A DNA stretch of 64,000 bases from contig JADJOY010000030.1 of the NCBI GenBank assembly GCA_016713535.1, positions 76,602 to 140,601 on the forward strand, written 5' to 3'. The notes under the pieces were generated by a model that made no database searches, was not told where the DNA came from, and saw only the letters and a program-made list of their open reading frames with translations. Below, piece by piece: positions 1-7,551 of the stretch. This stretch comes from JADJOY01 sp016713535 [NCBI: Deltaproteobacteria bacterium] (GTDB taxonomy: Bacteria > JADJOY01). Position numbers and translations under genes: made by a program. Every line of letters begins with the position of its first letter. The stretch's first letter is position 1.

Positions 1-2
1 AA

Positions 3-962
3 TACGTCGAGTCGATGCCGCTCGACGTGCCCGCGGTGCTGTCGCTCGATCGCTTCTGCACCATGCAGACGTCGCGCGGTTGTCCGTATCCCTGCATTTA
101 CTGCGACATCCCGGCGCTCGCCGACGGCAAGTGGCGCTCGCGCTCGCCCGAGCACGTGCTCGGCGAGATGCAGATGCTCAACGACCGCGGCTATCGCTCG
201 GTGTACCTGACCGACGATCACTTCCTGCTCAAGCGCAAGCGCATCGAGGCGATCTGCCAGGGCATGATCGACCGCAAGCTCGAACTGCGCTGGGGTTGCG
301 AGGGACGCGTCGACTCGATGGCGATCAACGAGTTCCCGATCATGGCGAAGGCCAAGTGCTCGATGCTCGCGTTCGGCGTCGAGGCCGGCACCCAGAAGGT
401 CCTCGATCGCCTCAAGAAGGGGCAGCGCCTCGAGCAGATCGAGCTCGCCGTGCGCAAGGCGAAAGAGGCCGGGATCGCGAGCGCCCACGGCTTCTTCCTG
501 ATCGGCGCCCCCGACGAGACCGCCGACGACGTGCTCGAGAGCTTCCGCTTCGCCGCGCGCCTCGAGCTCGACACCTTCGGCTTCAACCGCCTGTGCGCCT
601 ACCGCGGCACCCCGCTGTGGCAGGAGTACGTCGAGAAGGGCGTCATCGACGACGAGCGAGACTGGCAGAAGTGGTTCAAGTGCTCGGACATCGATCCCAC
701 CATCCTGCCGAGCGAGGAGCTCAACCGGCTGCGCATGAAGGGCTACGGGCTGCTCTTCTGGCACCGCATCACGCGGCGCCCGATCCGCACCGCGAAGCTG
801 CTGCGCAACTTCGGCCGCTACATGCGCAAGCGCGACATCCTGACCTTGCTCGCCAGCCCGTTCCGGCGCCGCGCGCTCACCAAGGCGCCGGACCTGCCGG
901 TCCAGATGATGGCCGCGGGCCTCACCGCGCCGATCCGCGAGCCGCTCGCCGCCGCGGCGTGA
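3..962 (+). CDS. Radical SAM protein, C-terminal part (truncated by window edge)
   Basis: The frame is open from the left edge, and the first ATG (15) has coding sequence ahead of it, so the N-terminus, often a B12-binding domain in such proteins, lies outside the window. The visible 319 codons contain a radical SAM domain. The [4Fe-4S] motif RGCPYPCIYC (CxxxCxxC) lies at about bases 76-105, followed by acidic and glycine-rich barrel segments (TDDHFLL, AFGVEAGTQ, FFLIGAPDET). This matches B12-binding-type radical SAM enzymes, which methylate or rearrange unreactive carbons. The substrate cannot be told. The stop codon overlaps the GTG of the next gene (GTGA), so the two are probably co-translated. 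Family assignment is firm; function is open. Confidence 0.85.
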   Translation, partial: YVESMPLDVPAVLSLDRFCTMQTSRGCPYPCIYCDIPALADGKWRSRSPEHVLGEMQMLNDRGYRSVYLTDDHFLLKRKRIEAICQGMIDRKLELRWGCEGRVDSMAINEFPIMAKAKCSMLAFGVEAGTQKVLDRLKKGQRLEQIELAVRKAKEAGIASAHGFFLIGAPDETADDVLESFRFAARLELDTFGFNRLCAYRGTPLWQEYVEKGVIDDERDWQKWFKCSDIDPTILPSEELNRLRMKGYGLLFWHRITRRPIRTAKLLRNFGRYMRKRDILTLLASPFRRRALTKAPDLPVQMMAAGLTAPIREPLAAAA

Positions 963-1660
963 CCTCGTCTTCGCCGCTTCGCCCCGTCATCGCGCTGCGC
1001 CTGGCGGCCGTCGCCGCCGTGGTGGCGATGCTGGTGCTCGCCCAGCGGGCCGGTATCCTCGGGCGCTTCTCCGATCCCGCCGGAGCGCGCCAGGCCCTCC
1101 TCGACCTCGGTCCGTGGGGGTACGCGGCGTTCGTCGGCGCCTTCGCGCTACTCCAGCCGTTCGCGCTGCCGGGCACCGTGTTCGTCTTCTCAGCGCCGCT
1201 GGTGTGGCCGTGGCCGATCGCCTTCGCGCTCTCGATGGCCGGCTCCATGGCCGCGAGCGTCGTCGGCTTCTCGTTCGCGCGTTTCATCGCCCGCGACCTG
1301 CTGGCGCCACGGATCCCCGAGCGGCTGCGGCGCTACGACGACGACCTCGCCCGGCACGGCTTCCGCACCGTCTTCTGGCTACGCCTGGTGTTGTGGATGC
1401 CCCAGGTGCTGCATGCCTTCCTGGGCGTGTCGCGGGTGCCGTTCTGGACCCACTTCTGGGCGTCGCTGCTGGGCTACGCGGTGCCGCTGTTGCTGGTCAG
1501 CTACTTCGGTCAGCGCATGGTGGACGTCGTGCGGTCCGCTCCGCCGTCCGCGTGGGTGGTGCTGGGCGCGGTCGCGATCGGAGCGGGCGCGGTGTGGATG
1601 ATGTGGCGCCGCCGCCAAGGGGCGTCCCCTGGCGGCGGCGAGAGCCTTCCGCGGCGTTGA
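959..1660 (+). CDS. TVP38/TMEM64 (DedA/SNARE-associated) family membrane protein
   Basis: 233-residue integral membrane protein. The GTG at 959 was chosen because it overlaps the upstream TGA (GTGA) and is directly followed by a hydrophobic helix (IALRLAAVAAVVAMLVLA). The core has the VTT-domain layout: a re-entrant hydrophobic segment (FALPGTVFVFSAPLVWPW), a glycine-rich helix (SMAGSMAASVVGFSFARF), then an amphipathic stretch and two more helices. It ends in an Arg-rich cytoplasmic tail. Family members are linked to lipid scramblase or undecaprenyl-phosphate flippase-like roles. A specific substrate is not inferable. Likely an operon partner of the upstream radical SAM gene. Confidence 0.8.
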   Translation: MTSSSPLRPVIALRLAAVAAVVAMLVLAQRAGILGRFSDPAGARQALLDLGPWGYAAFVGAFALLQPFALPGTVFVFSAPLVWPWPIAFALSMAGSMAASVVGFSFARFIARDLLAPRIPERLRRYDDDLARHGFRTVFWLRLVLWMPQVLHAFLGVSRVPFWTHFWASLLGYAVPLLLVSYFGQRMVDVVRSAPPSAWVVLGAVAIGAGAVWMMWRRRQGASPGGGESLPRR

Positions 1661-2009
1661 GCCCGCTCCGGGTCGGAGGGCGGGGCTCCCGCCCCGCCGC
1701 TGACGGCGCCCGACGGAGCGGGCGCGCTCCAGCCGGTTCGGTCTGGGAGGGGCACGGCCCGCGTGCTCGGCGATCCCGGTAGCGCCCGCCACCGCCACGC
1801 GCTCGACGGAGCGCGGCCCTCCAGCCGATCGAGCGACTGGAGGGCAGGCGCCGAAGGCGCCGTGGTCCCTCGGCCCCGGAGCCTCGGATCGCGGCCGCGA
1901 AGGATCGCGGCCCTCCAGCAACTCGTGGCCCTGGAGGGGCACGCTTCGCGTGCCCGGCGACACGCAACAGCGCCCGCGCCGGGGGGCCCGCCGACTGCGT
2001 CGATCTCGG
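1661..2009. repeat. Intergenic cluster of GC-rich hairpin modules
   Basis: The 350 bp between two convergent 3' ends carry no convincing gene. They hold several short inverted repeats of the kind dispersed through the window. Examples are a unit GACGGAGCGCGGCCCTCCAG at about 1805-1825, a GGATCGCGGCC unit near 1905-1918, and a GGCACGC-TTC-GCGTGCC hairpin near 1938-1956. Translating through them gives Arg/Pro/Ser-rich shadow ORFs only. They may act as bidirectional transcription barriers, but no T-tract follows. Confidence 0.7.
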
Positions 2010-3387
2010 TCAGGTACCCGTGGCGGCCGGGGCCTCTTCGCGACCCTTCACGCCGTATTCGCGGTAGCCGTCGGCGCGGATCTCGCGCAGGTAGTAGCGG
2101 TCGGTGGGGATTTTCGCCCACTCGCTGGTGAGGCGCGCCGCGTACTTGTCGCGGTCGAACTTGTCGAACGCGACCTGGTCCTCGTAGTCGCCGGTCTCGG
2201 AGCCAGTTGCGGTGCTTGAGCTTCTCGCCGAGGCCGATCTGGCCGATCGCCTCGGCGGCACCCGGGACGATGGTGCCGGAGTAGACGACCATCGTGTTGC
2301 CGCTGCCGTACGAGGCGAACAGGATGCGCTTGCCCTCGAGCTCGTCGCCGATCCGCTTGAGCTCGCTTTCGAGCAGGTTCGCGAGGCACAGGTAGAGCGA
2401 GCAGGTGTAGAGGTTGCCGGCCAGCGACGTGCCCATCAGCGACTCGGGCAGGCGCAGCCGCGCGCTCTCGGCCTCGGCCGCTTCCTGCGAGATGTGGCGG
2501 GCCTTCGCGAGCAGATCCGTCAGCGCCTCGACCGGCATCTGCCGGAACGGCGCGTGCAGCAGCACGTAGTCGAAGTTGTCGAGGAAGTGCTTGCCGGGCG
2601 GTACCTCGATCAGCCCGCTGCGCAGCGCCTTGTCCTTGAAGCTCAGGTAGGCACCGAGGAGCGCGTCCTTGTAGCACTGCACCGAGAACTTGCCGCGCGC
2701 CTTGGCGACGGTGGAGCCGATGTTGCGGAAGAAGTCGTCGACGCTCTGGCTGTTGTAGCCGACCACACCGAGGTCGAGGCGGATGAGCTTGGGATCGGTC
2801 TCGACGAGCAGGCTGACCGCGCCGGCTCCCTGGGTGAACTCCGCGGTCGACACCAGGTCGTAGCGCGAGGTGTCGCCCATGGTGACGATCGCCGGCGCGG
2901 AGAGTCCGCGCAGCGAGTCGATGGCGATCTGGCTCATCGCGCCGAGGAGCCCGTAGGTGCCGCCGGCGCAGGCGTGCTTGACCTCGTAGATGCTGGTGTC
3001 GGGTCCGATGCGGATGCCGTCTTGCTCGAGCAGGCCCTGCGCGAAGCTCGAGAGCGGCTTGGCGTGGTCCATGGCGGTCTCGGTGCCGCACACGAACTGG
3101 CTCACGCGCGTGGCGTCGACGCCGGTGGTCTTGACGAGGTCGCGGACCGACTCGGCGATCATCGTCACCGTGTCCTCCCAGACCTCGGGGATGCGCATCT
3201 CCTCCTGGCCGGTGTAGCGCAGCGACTTCACGAAGTCGCGCGAGTCGCCGTCGGGCCGCAGCGCGTTGCGCTCCTCGGCGAGCGGCTTGAGCTTCACCGC
3301 CGGCTCGGGGAGGTACACGCTGAGACCGCTGATGCCGATCGCGGGAACCGGGCTCGCACCCGTCCACTTCTTGCCGTCGTTCGTCAT
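2010..3387 (-). CDS. mvaS: Hydroxymethylglutaryl-CoA synthase (MvaS), one frame break
   Basis: Condenses acetyl-CoA with acetoacetyl-CoA in the mevalonate pathway. The start is ATG 3387. The bacterial HMGCS fold is clear: CGTETAMD (catalytic Glu), KHACAGGTYG (nucleophilic Cys), HAPFRQM (catalytic His), then GNLYTCSLYLCLANLLE and FASYGSG. The long frame leaves the family near 2205-2215. The true C-terminus (ETGDYEDQVAFDKFDRDKY, then REYGVKG) continues in another frame to 2010, consistent with one surplus base. Total length then fits the family at about 458 residues. All catalytic residues lie before the break. The nearby cycloeucalenol-isomerase homologue and the polyprenyl synthase at 36.6 kb fit a mevalonate-fed isoprenoid or sterol route. 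Confidence 0.85.
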
Positions 3388-3537
3388 GCCGTTCGTCCTT
3401 TCTCGTTGCGCCGGAGTGTCGGGGAGCCGTCCACCCCTGTCAAACTGACGCAGTGAGTCATCGCAAACTTCCGGGCCGTCCGAGCGTGAGGTTTTGCCCG
3501 CGGATCGTGGACGTTTCGTGCAGGCGCGGCCCTCGAC

Positions 3538-4284
3538 TCACGAGTACCTCCGGTTCGCGGCCGCACGCGCGAACGCCGCGACCAGCGGATGGGCGCGGCC
3601 CGCGAGCGCCGCGCGCTCGGGCTGGAAGAGCGTCGCGACGAAGAACGGGTGACCGTCGAGCTCCACCGCTCGAACCTCGCCCGCCTCGTCGGTGGCGGCA
3701 ATCCGCAGCGGTCCCGAGCCGAGCCGGTGCGAGTGCGCGGGCGAGAGCCCGAAGCGGCAGTGATAGCCCTCGACCGCCGGTTGCTCCGGTTGCTCCGATG
3801 CGTAGATCGAGGCGAGGCGCGAGCCGGGTACCAGGCGCACCGTGCCGGTCACTTCGACGAGGCTGCACGCGAGTGGCGCGACGAGCGGATCCTCCGCGGT
3901 GGGATCGAGCTCCGCGTGCGCCGCGCGCTCGAGCCCCCACTCGCTTCGCGCGTACTCGAGGAGCGCGTGCTGGAAGCCGCCGCAGGTCCCCAGGAACGGG
4001 CGCCCGCCGCGGCGCGCGAACCCGATCGCCGCGAGCGCGCCTGCGGTGCTCGCGTACCGGCTCGCCGGCACGCACCACACGCCGTCGTAGCCGGCGAGGG
4101 CGGTGGCGACGTCGGCGCGATCGAGTGTGCGCGTGCCGACCCAATCCCAGGCGAGCGAGAGGCGGGCGTCGCGGCGAGCGCGCTCGAGGGCCAGCGGGAT
4201 CGCGCGGTGCGCGGTGACCGCCGGGTCGAGGTCGCCGACCAGCGCGATCCGCGCCGGCTCGCGCCGAGGTTCAGCGCTCCCCAT
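3538..4284 (-). CDS. Stand-alone CTP-synthase-type glutamine amidotransferase domain protein
   Basis: 248-residue class I glutamine amidotransferase-like protein that resembles only the C-terminal half of CTP synthase. The nucleophile elbow is GTCGGFQHALLEYAR with Cys101. The C-terminal segment VEGYHCRFGL and the tail ELDGHPFFVATLFQPERAAL carry the histidines and the glutamate-like position. This matches the family known as CTP synthase C-terminal region-related (seleno)protein. The synthetase (kinase/amidoligase) half is absent here and next door, so it is not PyrG. Either glutaminase activity with an unknown partner or another hydrolase role is possible. It sits downstream of the cycloeucalenol isomerase homologue on the same strand, 80 bp away. 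Confidence 0.8.
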   Translation of the reverse strand: MGSAEPRREPARIALVGDLDPAVTAHRAIPLALERARRDARLSLAWDWVGTRTLDRADVATALAGYDGVWCVPASRYASTAGALAAIGFARRGGRPFLGTCGGFQHALLEYARSEWGLERAAHAELDPTAEDPLVAPLACSLVEVTGTVRLVPGSRLASIYASEQPEQPAVEGYHCRFGLSPAHSHRLGSGPLRIAATDEAGEVRAVELDGHPFFVATLFQPERAALAGRAHPLVAAFARAAANRRYS

Positions 4285-4364
4285 GTCCGGTCCACACCTC
4301 GGCCGCCGCCCACGATCCCCGAGCGGCGCCGACGCCGCTCCGGGGAGTCATGGCGCGCCCGGCC

Positions 4365-5225
4365 TCACGGCACCACCTCCGGCGCCGCGCCCAGGCAGCT
4401 CGTGCCGTAGTCACGCAGACCGACGTGGCCCCATGCGACCTCGGTCACGTGGGGCGCCACGACGCGCTTCAGGAACTCCGCGTCGGCGATCAGCAGCGCG
4501 GTCGCGAGGAGGCTGCCGGCGATCACCTTCCGCATCGAGCTGTCGTCGCCGGGACGCTCGTCGAGGGTCACCCAGAACGGCATCGCGAGCGCGAGCCACG
4601 TGCCATACGCGACCGTCCCGAACGTGAGCGCCATCGCCGGGTGATCGAAGCAGTAGAGCGTCTTCATCCACGGGTTGGCGTTGAGCAGGCTCTCGACGCC
4701 GGCGATGACCACCGGCACGGCGAACGCGAGCGCGCAGCCCTTCACCCGCGAGCGCGGCATCACCCGATCGCGCACGAACCGCCACCCCATGCAGGCGAGC
4801 ACCGAGTAGGTGGCGAAGTAGGTGATCGTCATGAAGGTGAGGAAGACCGGCACCCCGTTGAGGTTGAAGCGGGTGTCGAAGCCGTAGTGGGCGTGCAGCG
4901 CCTCGTAGAAGAACGAGGTGCCGAAGGTGTTCGCGAGGAACGAGTAGATCGCGAGCCACACCAGGATCTTGGTCGCGTAGCGCTCGCGCAGCGGCTTGGC
5001 CTTCTCCTCTGCGGGCGCGAACACGTAGGCACCCGCGGCGGTGCCTGCGCTCAGCAGCAGCGCGAACGCGAGCAGCTCGACGTCGCCCCAGCGGTTCGCG
5101 ACGCCGGTCAGCATGACGCTGGCGGCGAGGACACCCCACACCGGCGTGTAAGCGAGGAAGAAGCGCTCGGCGGCGCGCTTGCCCGGATGGGCGGCGAAGA
5201 GCGACGGCTGGGTCGGTTCGGTCAT
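4365..5225 (-). CDS. Cycloeucalenol cycloisomerase-like membrane protein
   Basis: 286 residues starting at ATG 5225, with about seven hydrophobic segments. It aligns by eye along its length with plant cycloeucalenol isomerase: KRAAERFFLAYTPVWG near the N-terminus, ERYATKILVWLAIYSFLANTF, FFYEALHAHYGF, NLNGVPVFLTFMTITYFATY, NANPWMKTLYCFDHPAM and PFWVTLDERPGDD. In plants the enzyme opens the cyclopropane ring of cycloeucalenol to give obtusifoliol in sterol synthesis. Bacterial homologues are known mainly from sterol-making myxobacteria. Together with mvaS it suggests a sterol or related triterpenoid capacity, though no squalene epoxidase or cyclase is in the window. The family call is fairly firm; the reaction in this host is inference. 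Confidence 0.75.
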   Translation of the reverse strand: MTEPTQPSLFAAHPGKRAAERFFLAYTPVWGVLAASVMLTGVANRWGDVELLAFALLLSAGTAAGAYVFAPAEEKAKPLRERYATKILVWLAIYSFLANTFGTSFFYEALHAHYGFDTRFNLNGVPVFLTFMTITYFATYSVLACMGWRFVRDRVMPRSRVKGCALAFAVPVVIAGVESLLNANPWMKTLYCFDHPAMALTFGTVAYGTWLALAMPFWVTLDERPGDDSSMRKVIAGSLLATALLIADAEFLKRVVAPHVTEVAWGHVGLRDYGTSCLGAAPEVVP

Positions 5226-5502
5226 CCGGTGGGTGCCCTCCGCTCGCATGGTACCTCTCGGCGCCTCGCCGTCCCATGCCCTCTCCCACCCCACGGGGCT
5301 CGAGCGCTGCGCGGTTCTACATTCCGCCGCGCTCGTGGCGAAGGCGCGAGCGCGATGTGAGCATCGGACGCGCCGCAAAACCGCGTTTTGCGCGTGGAGT
5401 GTCCGGTGGGCGCGCCGCTTGCTTCGTGTCGACGTCCGACGGCGTTCGACGACGGCCCCAGGTCTGGGCCCGTGCCGCTCGCAGCCGCCGGGGAGGGCGA
5501 TC
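5226..5502. other. Divergent intergenic region, no gene seen
   Basis: 277 bp between the divergently transcribed cycloisomerase homologue and the CBS-domain gene. Frames crossing it are compositionally poor and match nothing recognised. Promoters for both genes should lie here, but no clear -35/-10 pair can be named. A Shine-Dalgarno-like GGGAGGG lies at 5491-5497 ahead of the CBS gene. Confidence 0.5.
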
Positions 5503-5910
5503 GTGAAGACACCGATGCGTGTGGGAGACGTGATGACGCCGCGGCCGCAGTGCGTCGGTCCGGAGAGCACCGTCGAGGAGGCCGCCGTGCTCATGGCGCG
5601 CCTCGACGTGGGCGTCTTGCCGGTGATGCGCGGCGAGGAGCTCGTGGGGATGGTGACCGACCGAGACATCGCGCTGCGCGTGGTCGGCCAGCACCGCGCC
5701 CTCGACACCGAGGTCGGCGAGGTGCTCTCGGGCGACGTCGTGTGCGTGCGCGAGATCCAGACGCTGGGCGAGGCGCACGCGATCATGCAGAAGCATCAGG
5801 TGCAGCGCCTCCCGGTGGTGGACGAAGAGAAGCAACTGGTCGGGATCGTGTCGCTCGGCGACATCGCACGAGCCCAGGTGACGCAGGTCGACTCGACTCT
5901 GCATCGCTGA
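5503..5910 (+). CDS. Two-CBS-domain protein
   Basis: 135 residues built almost only of a Bateman pair of CBS motifs: VGDVMTPRPQCVGPESTVEEAA through MVTDRDIALRVV, then VGEVLSGDVVCV through GIVSLGDIARAQV. GTG 5503 is preferred because GGGAGGG sits just upstream; ATG 5515 is an alternative that still leaves both domains whole. Such proteins bind adenine nucleotides and regulate partner enzymes or transporters. The partner is unknown. It stands alone between two intergenic gaps. Confidence 0.85.
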   Translation: MKTPMRVGDVMTPRPQCVGPESTVEEAAVLMARLDVGVLPVMRGEELVGMVTDRDIALRVVGQHRALDTEVGEVLSGDVVCVREIQTLGEAHAIMQKHQVQRLPVVDEEKQLVGIVSLGDIARAQVTQVDSTLHR

Positions 5911-5956
5911 CCTTCGCACCGGCGGAGGCGCACCGGCCGAGTGGTAGGCTCGGCGC

Positions 5957-7390
5957 GTGCGGGTCCCGTCTCGGTCCTCGATCGTTCGCGCTGCGTCGCT
6001 CGGCGTCGCGCTCGTGGCGGCCCTCGCGGGTTGTGGCGGGGACGGCGGCGGCGATCCCGCCGCGAACTCGGTGCGCCTGCGCGTCGAGGGTCGCTGGCTC
6101 GTCGACGCCGAGGGTGGCGTGCGGATCCTGCGCGGCGTGAACGTGAGCGGCCGCGCCAAGGGCCCGCCGTTCGTCGCGCTCGAGGATCCCGCCGGGTTCG
6201 ACCAGGTCGCGGCGTGGGGCTTCGGCGTGGTGCGCCTGCTCACGAGCTGGGAGGCGATCGAACCCGAGCGAGGCGTCCTCGACGCCGCCTACCTCGACCG
6301 CTACGTGGCGCTGGTGCGCGAGGCCGAGGGGCGCGGCCTCCAGGTGCTGGTGGACATGCACCAGGACCTGTGGTCGCGGGCGTTCTGCGGCGACGGCGCG
6401 CCGCCCTGGGCGCTTCCCGACGACGTCGAGCCGTTCCCGCCCGAGACGTGCGGGCCGGGCTGGTTCGCGTACCAGTTCACGCCGGCGGTGGCGAAGGCGG
6501 TGGACCACTTCTGGGAGAGCGACGAGCTGCGCGCCCACTACCGCGACGCGGTGGTGGAGCTGGCGCGGCGCCTTCGCGACGAGCCCGCGGTGCTCGGCTA
6601 CGACCTCATGAACGAGCCGATCGGCTACTCGCCGATCCTCGGCCAGCCCGACTACGAGCGTGATCGCCTCGCGCCGCTCTACCGCGACATCGCGGCGGCG
6701 ATCCGCGCCGTCGATCCGGCCGCGCTGGTGTTCCTCGAGCCGACCGGCGCGGCGGGCGTCGGCTTCGGGAGCTTCCTCGAGCCACTCGGGGCGCCGGGCG
6801 CGGTGCTCGCCGCGCACTGCTACGACCCGATCCAGGCGACCCTCGGCGTCTATCTCGGGACCAAGGACGCTCGCGAGCGCCGCTACGGCGAGATCGTGGA
6901 GTTCGCGGCGAGCCTCGGGATGGCGCCCTTCATCGGCGAGTGGGGCGTCTACGAAGCGGTCCCGAACAAGAGCGAAGCGCTCACCGACGAGATCGCGATC
7001 CACGACCGCTGGATGCTGAGCAGCACGATCTGGAACTACGAGCCGACCGGCTACGACTGGAACGGCGAGGGTGGCAGCATCGTCGAAGCGGGCGGCGCCG
7101 AGCGCCCGTTCATGGACGTGCTGGTGCGGCCCTACCCGTGGCGGATCGCCGGCGAGCCCGAGCGCTACGGGTACGATCCCGCGAGCGGCGTGTTCGAGCT
7201 GGTGTTCCGCGACCGCGCCGGCGCGCGCGGCGAGACGATCGTGTTCGTCCCCGAGCGTCGCTATCCGAGCGGACCGGTGGTGAGCGTGACCGACGGCGCG
7301 AGCACCCTCGAGCGCGTGCCCGGCGGCTGGTGGGTGCGGTGGACCGCCGAGTCCGGCGGCGCCGAGCACACGCTCCGAATTTCGCGCTGA
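5957..7390 (+). CDS. Endoglycoceramidase-like GH5 lipoprotein
   Basis: 477 residues from a GTG start. The N-terminus is a lipoprotein signal with lipobox LAGC (Cys26) and a Gly/Asp linker, so the enzyme is probably anchored in the envelope. The catalytic part is a GH5 barrel of the endoglycoceramidase type: GVNVSGRAKGPPF, SWEAIEP, VLVDMHQDLWSRAFCGDG. The acid/base Glu220 is in MNEPIG and the nucleophile Glu328 in FIGEWG. A beta-sandwich-like C-terminal domain of about 90 residues follows (RPYPWRIAG to the end). Known relatives cut the glycan from glycosphingolipids or related glucosides. The exact substrate is not provable here. The length is normal and both catalytic residues are present. 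Confidence 0.88.
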   Translation: MRVPSRSSIVRAASLGVALVAALAGCGGDGGGDPAANSVRLRVEGRWLVDAEGGVRILRGVNVSGRAKGPPFVALEDPAGFDQVAAWGFGVVRLLTSWEAIEPERGVLDAAYLDRYVALVREAEGRGLQVLVDMHQDLWSRAFCGDGAPPWALPDDVEPFPPETCGPGWFAYQFTPAVAKAVDHFWESDELRAHYRDAVVELARRLRDEPAVLGYDLMNEPIGYSPILGQPDYERDRLAPLYRDIAAAIRAVDPAALVFLEPTGAAGVGFGSFLEPLGAPGAVLAAHCYDPIQATLGVYLGTKDARERRYGEIVEFAASLGMAPFIGEWGVYEAVPNKSEALTDEIAIHDRWMLSSTIWNYEPTGYDWNGEGGSIVEAGGAERPFMDVLVRPYPWRIAGEPERYGYDPASGVFELVFRDRAGARGETIVFVPERRYPSGPVVSVTDGASTLERVPGGWWVRWTAESGGAEHTLRISR

Positions 7391-7411
7391 AGACGCAGGA
7401 ATCGGGCGCAA

Positions 7412-7495
7412 GGGAACGCGCCGCGGGGGGACGGAGCCCCCCGCGCTACGAAAACCATCGTAGCGACGGGGGTTCCATCCCCCGTCGTCGGGCTC
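7412..7495. repeat. Paired GC-rich hairpins between convergent genes
   Basis: Two imperfect inverted repeats lie back to back. The first is a G6-ACGGAG-C6 hairpin with a flanking GCGCTACG. The second is GCGACGGGGG-TTCCAT-CCCCCGTCG. Relatives of the second unit recur near 17,507-17,537, 21,348-21,372 and, degenerate, 28,250-28,290. The position between two convergent 3' ends suggests a bidirectional terminator or a REP-like element. There is no T-run, so simple intrinsic termination is uncertain. Confidence 0.7.
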
Positions 7496-7551
7496 ACGCG
7501 GCGTCCGTGAGCGACCCAGAGGGAACGACTCACAGCCTCGCCGGCGCTTCG

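Noticed and set aside
3538-4284. Calling this gene pyrG
   Set aside because: Only the amidotransferase half is present; the N-terminal synthetase of CTP synthase is absent.
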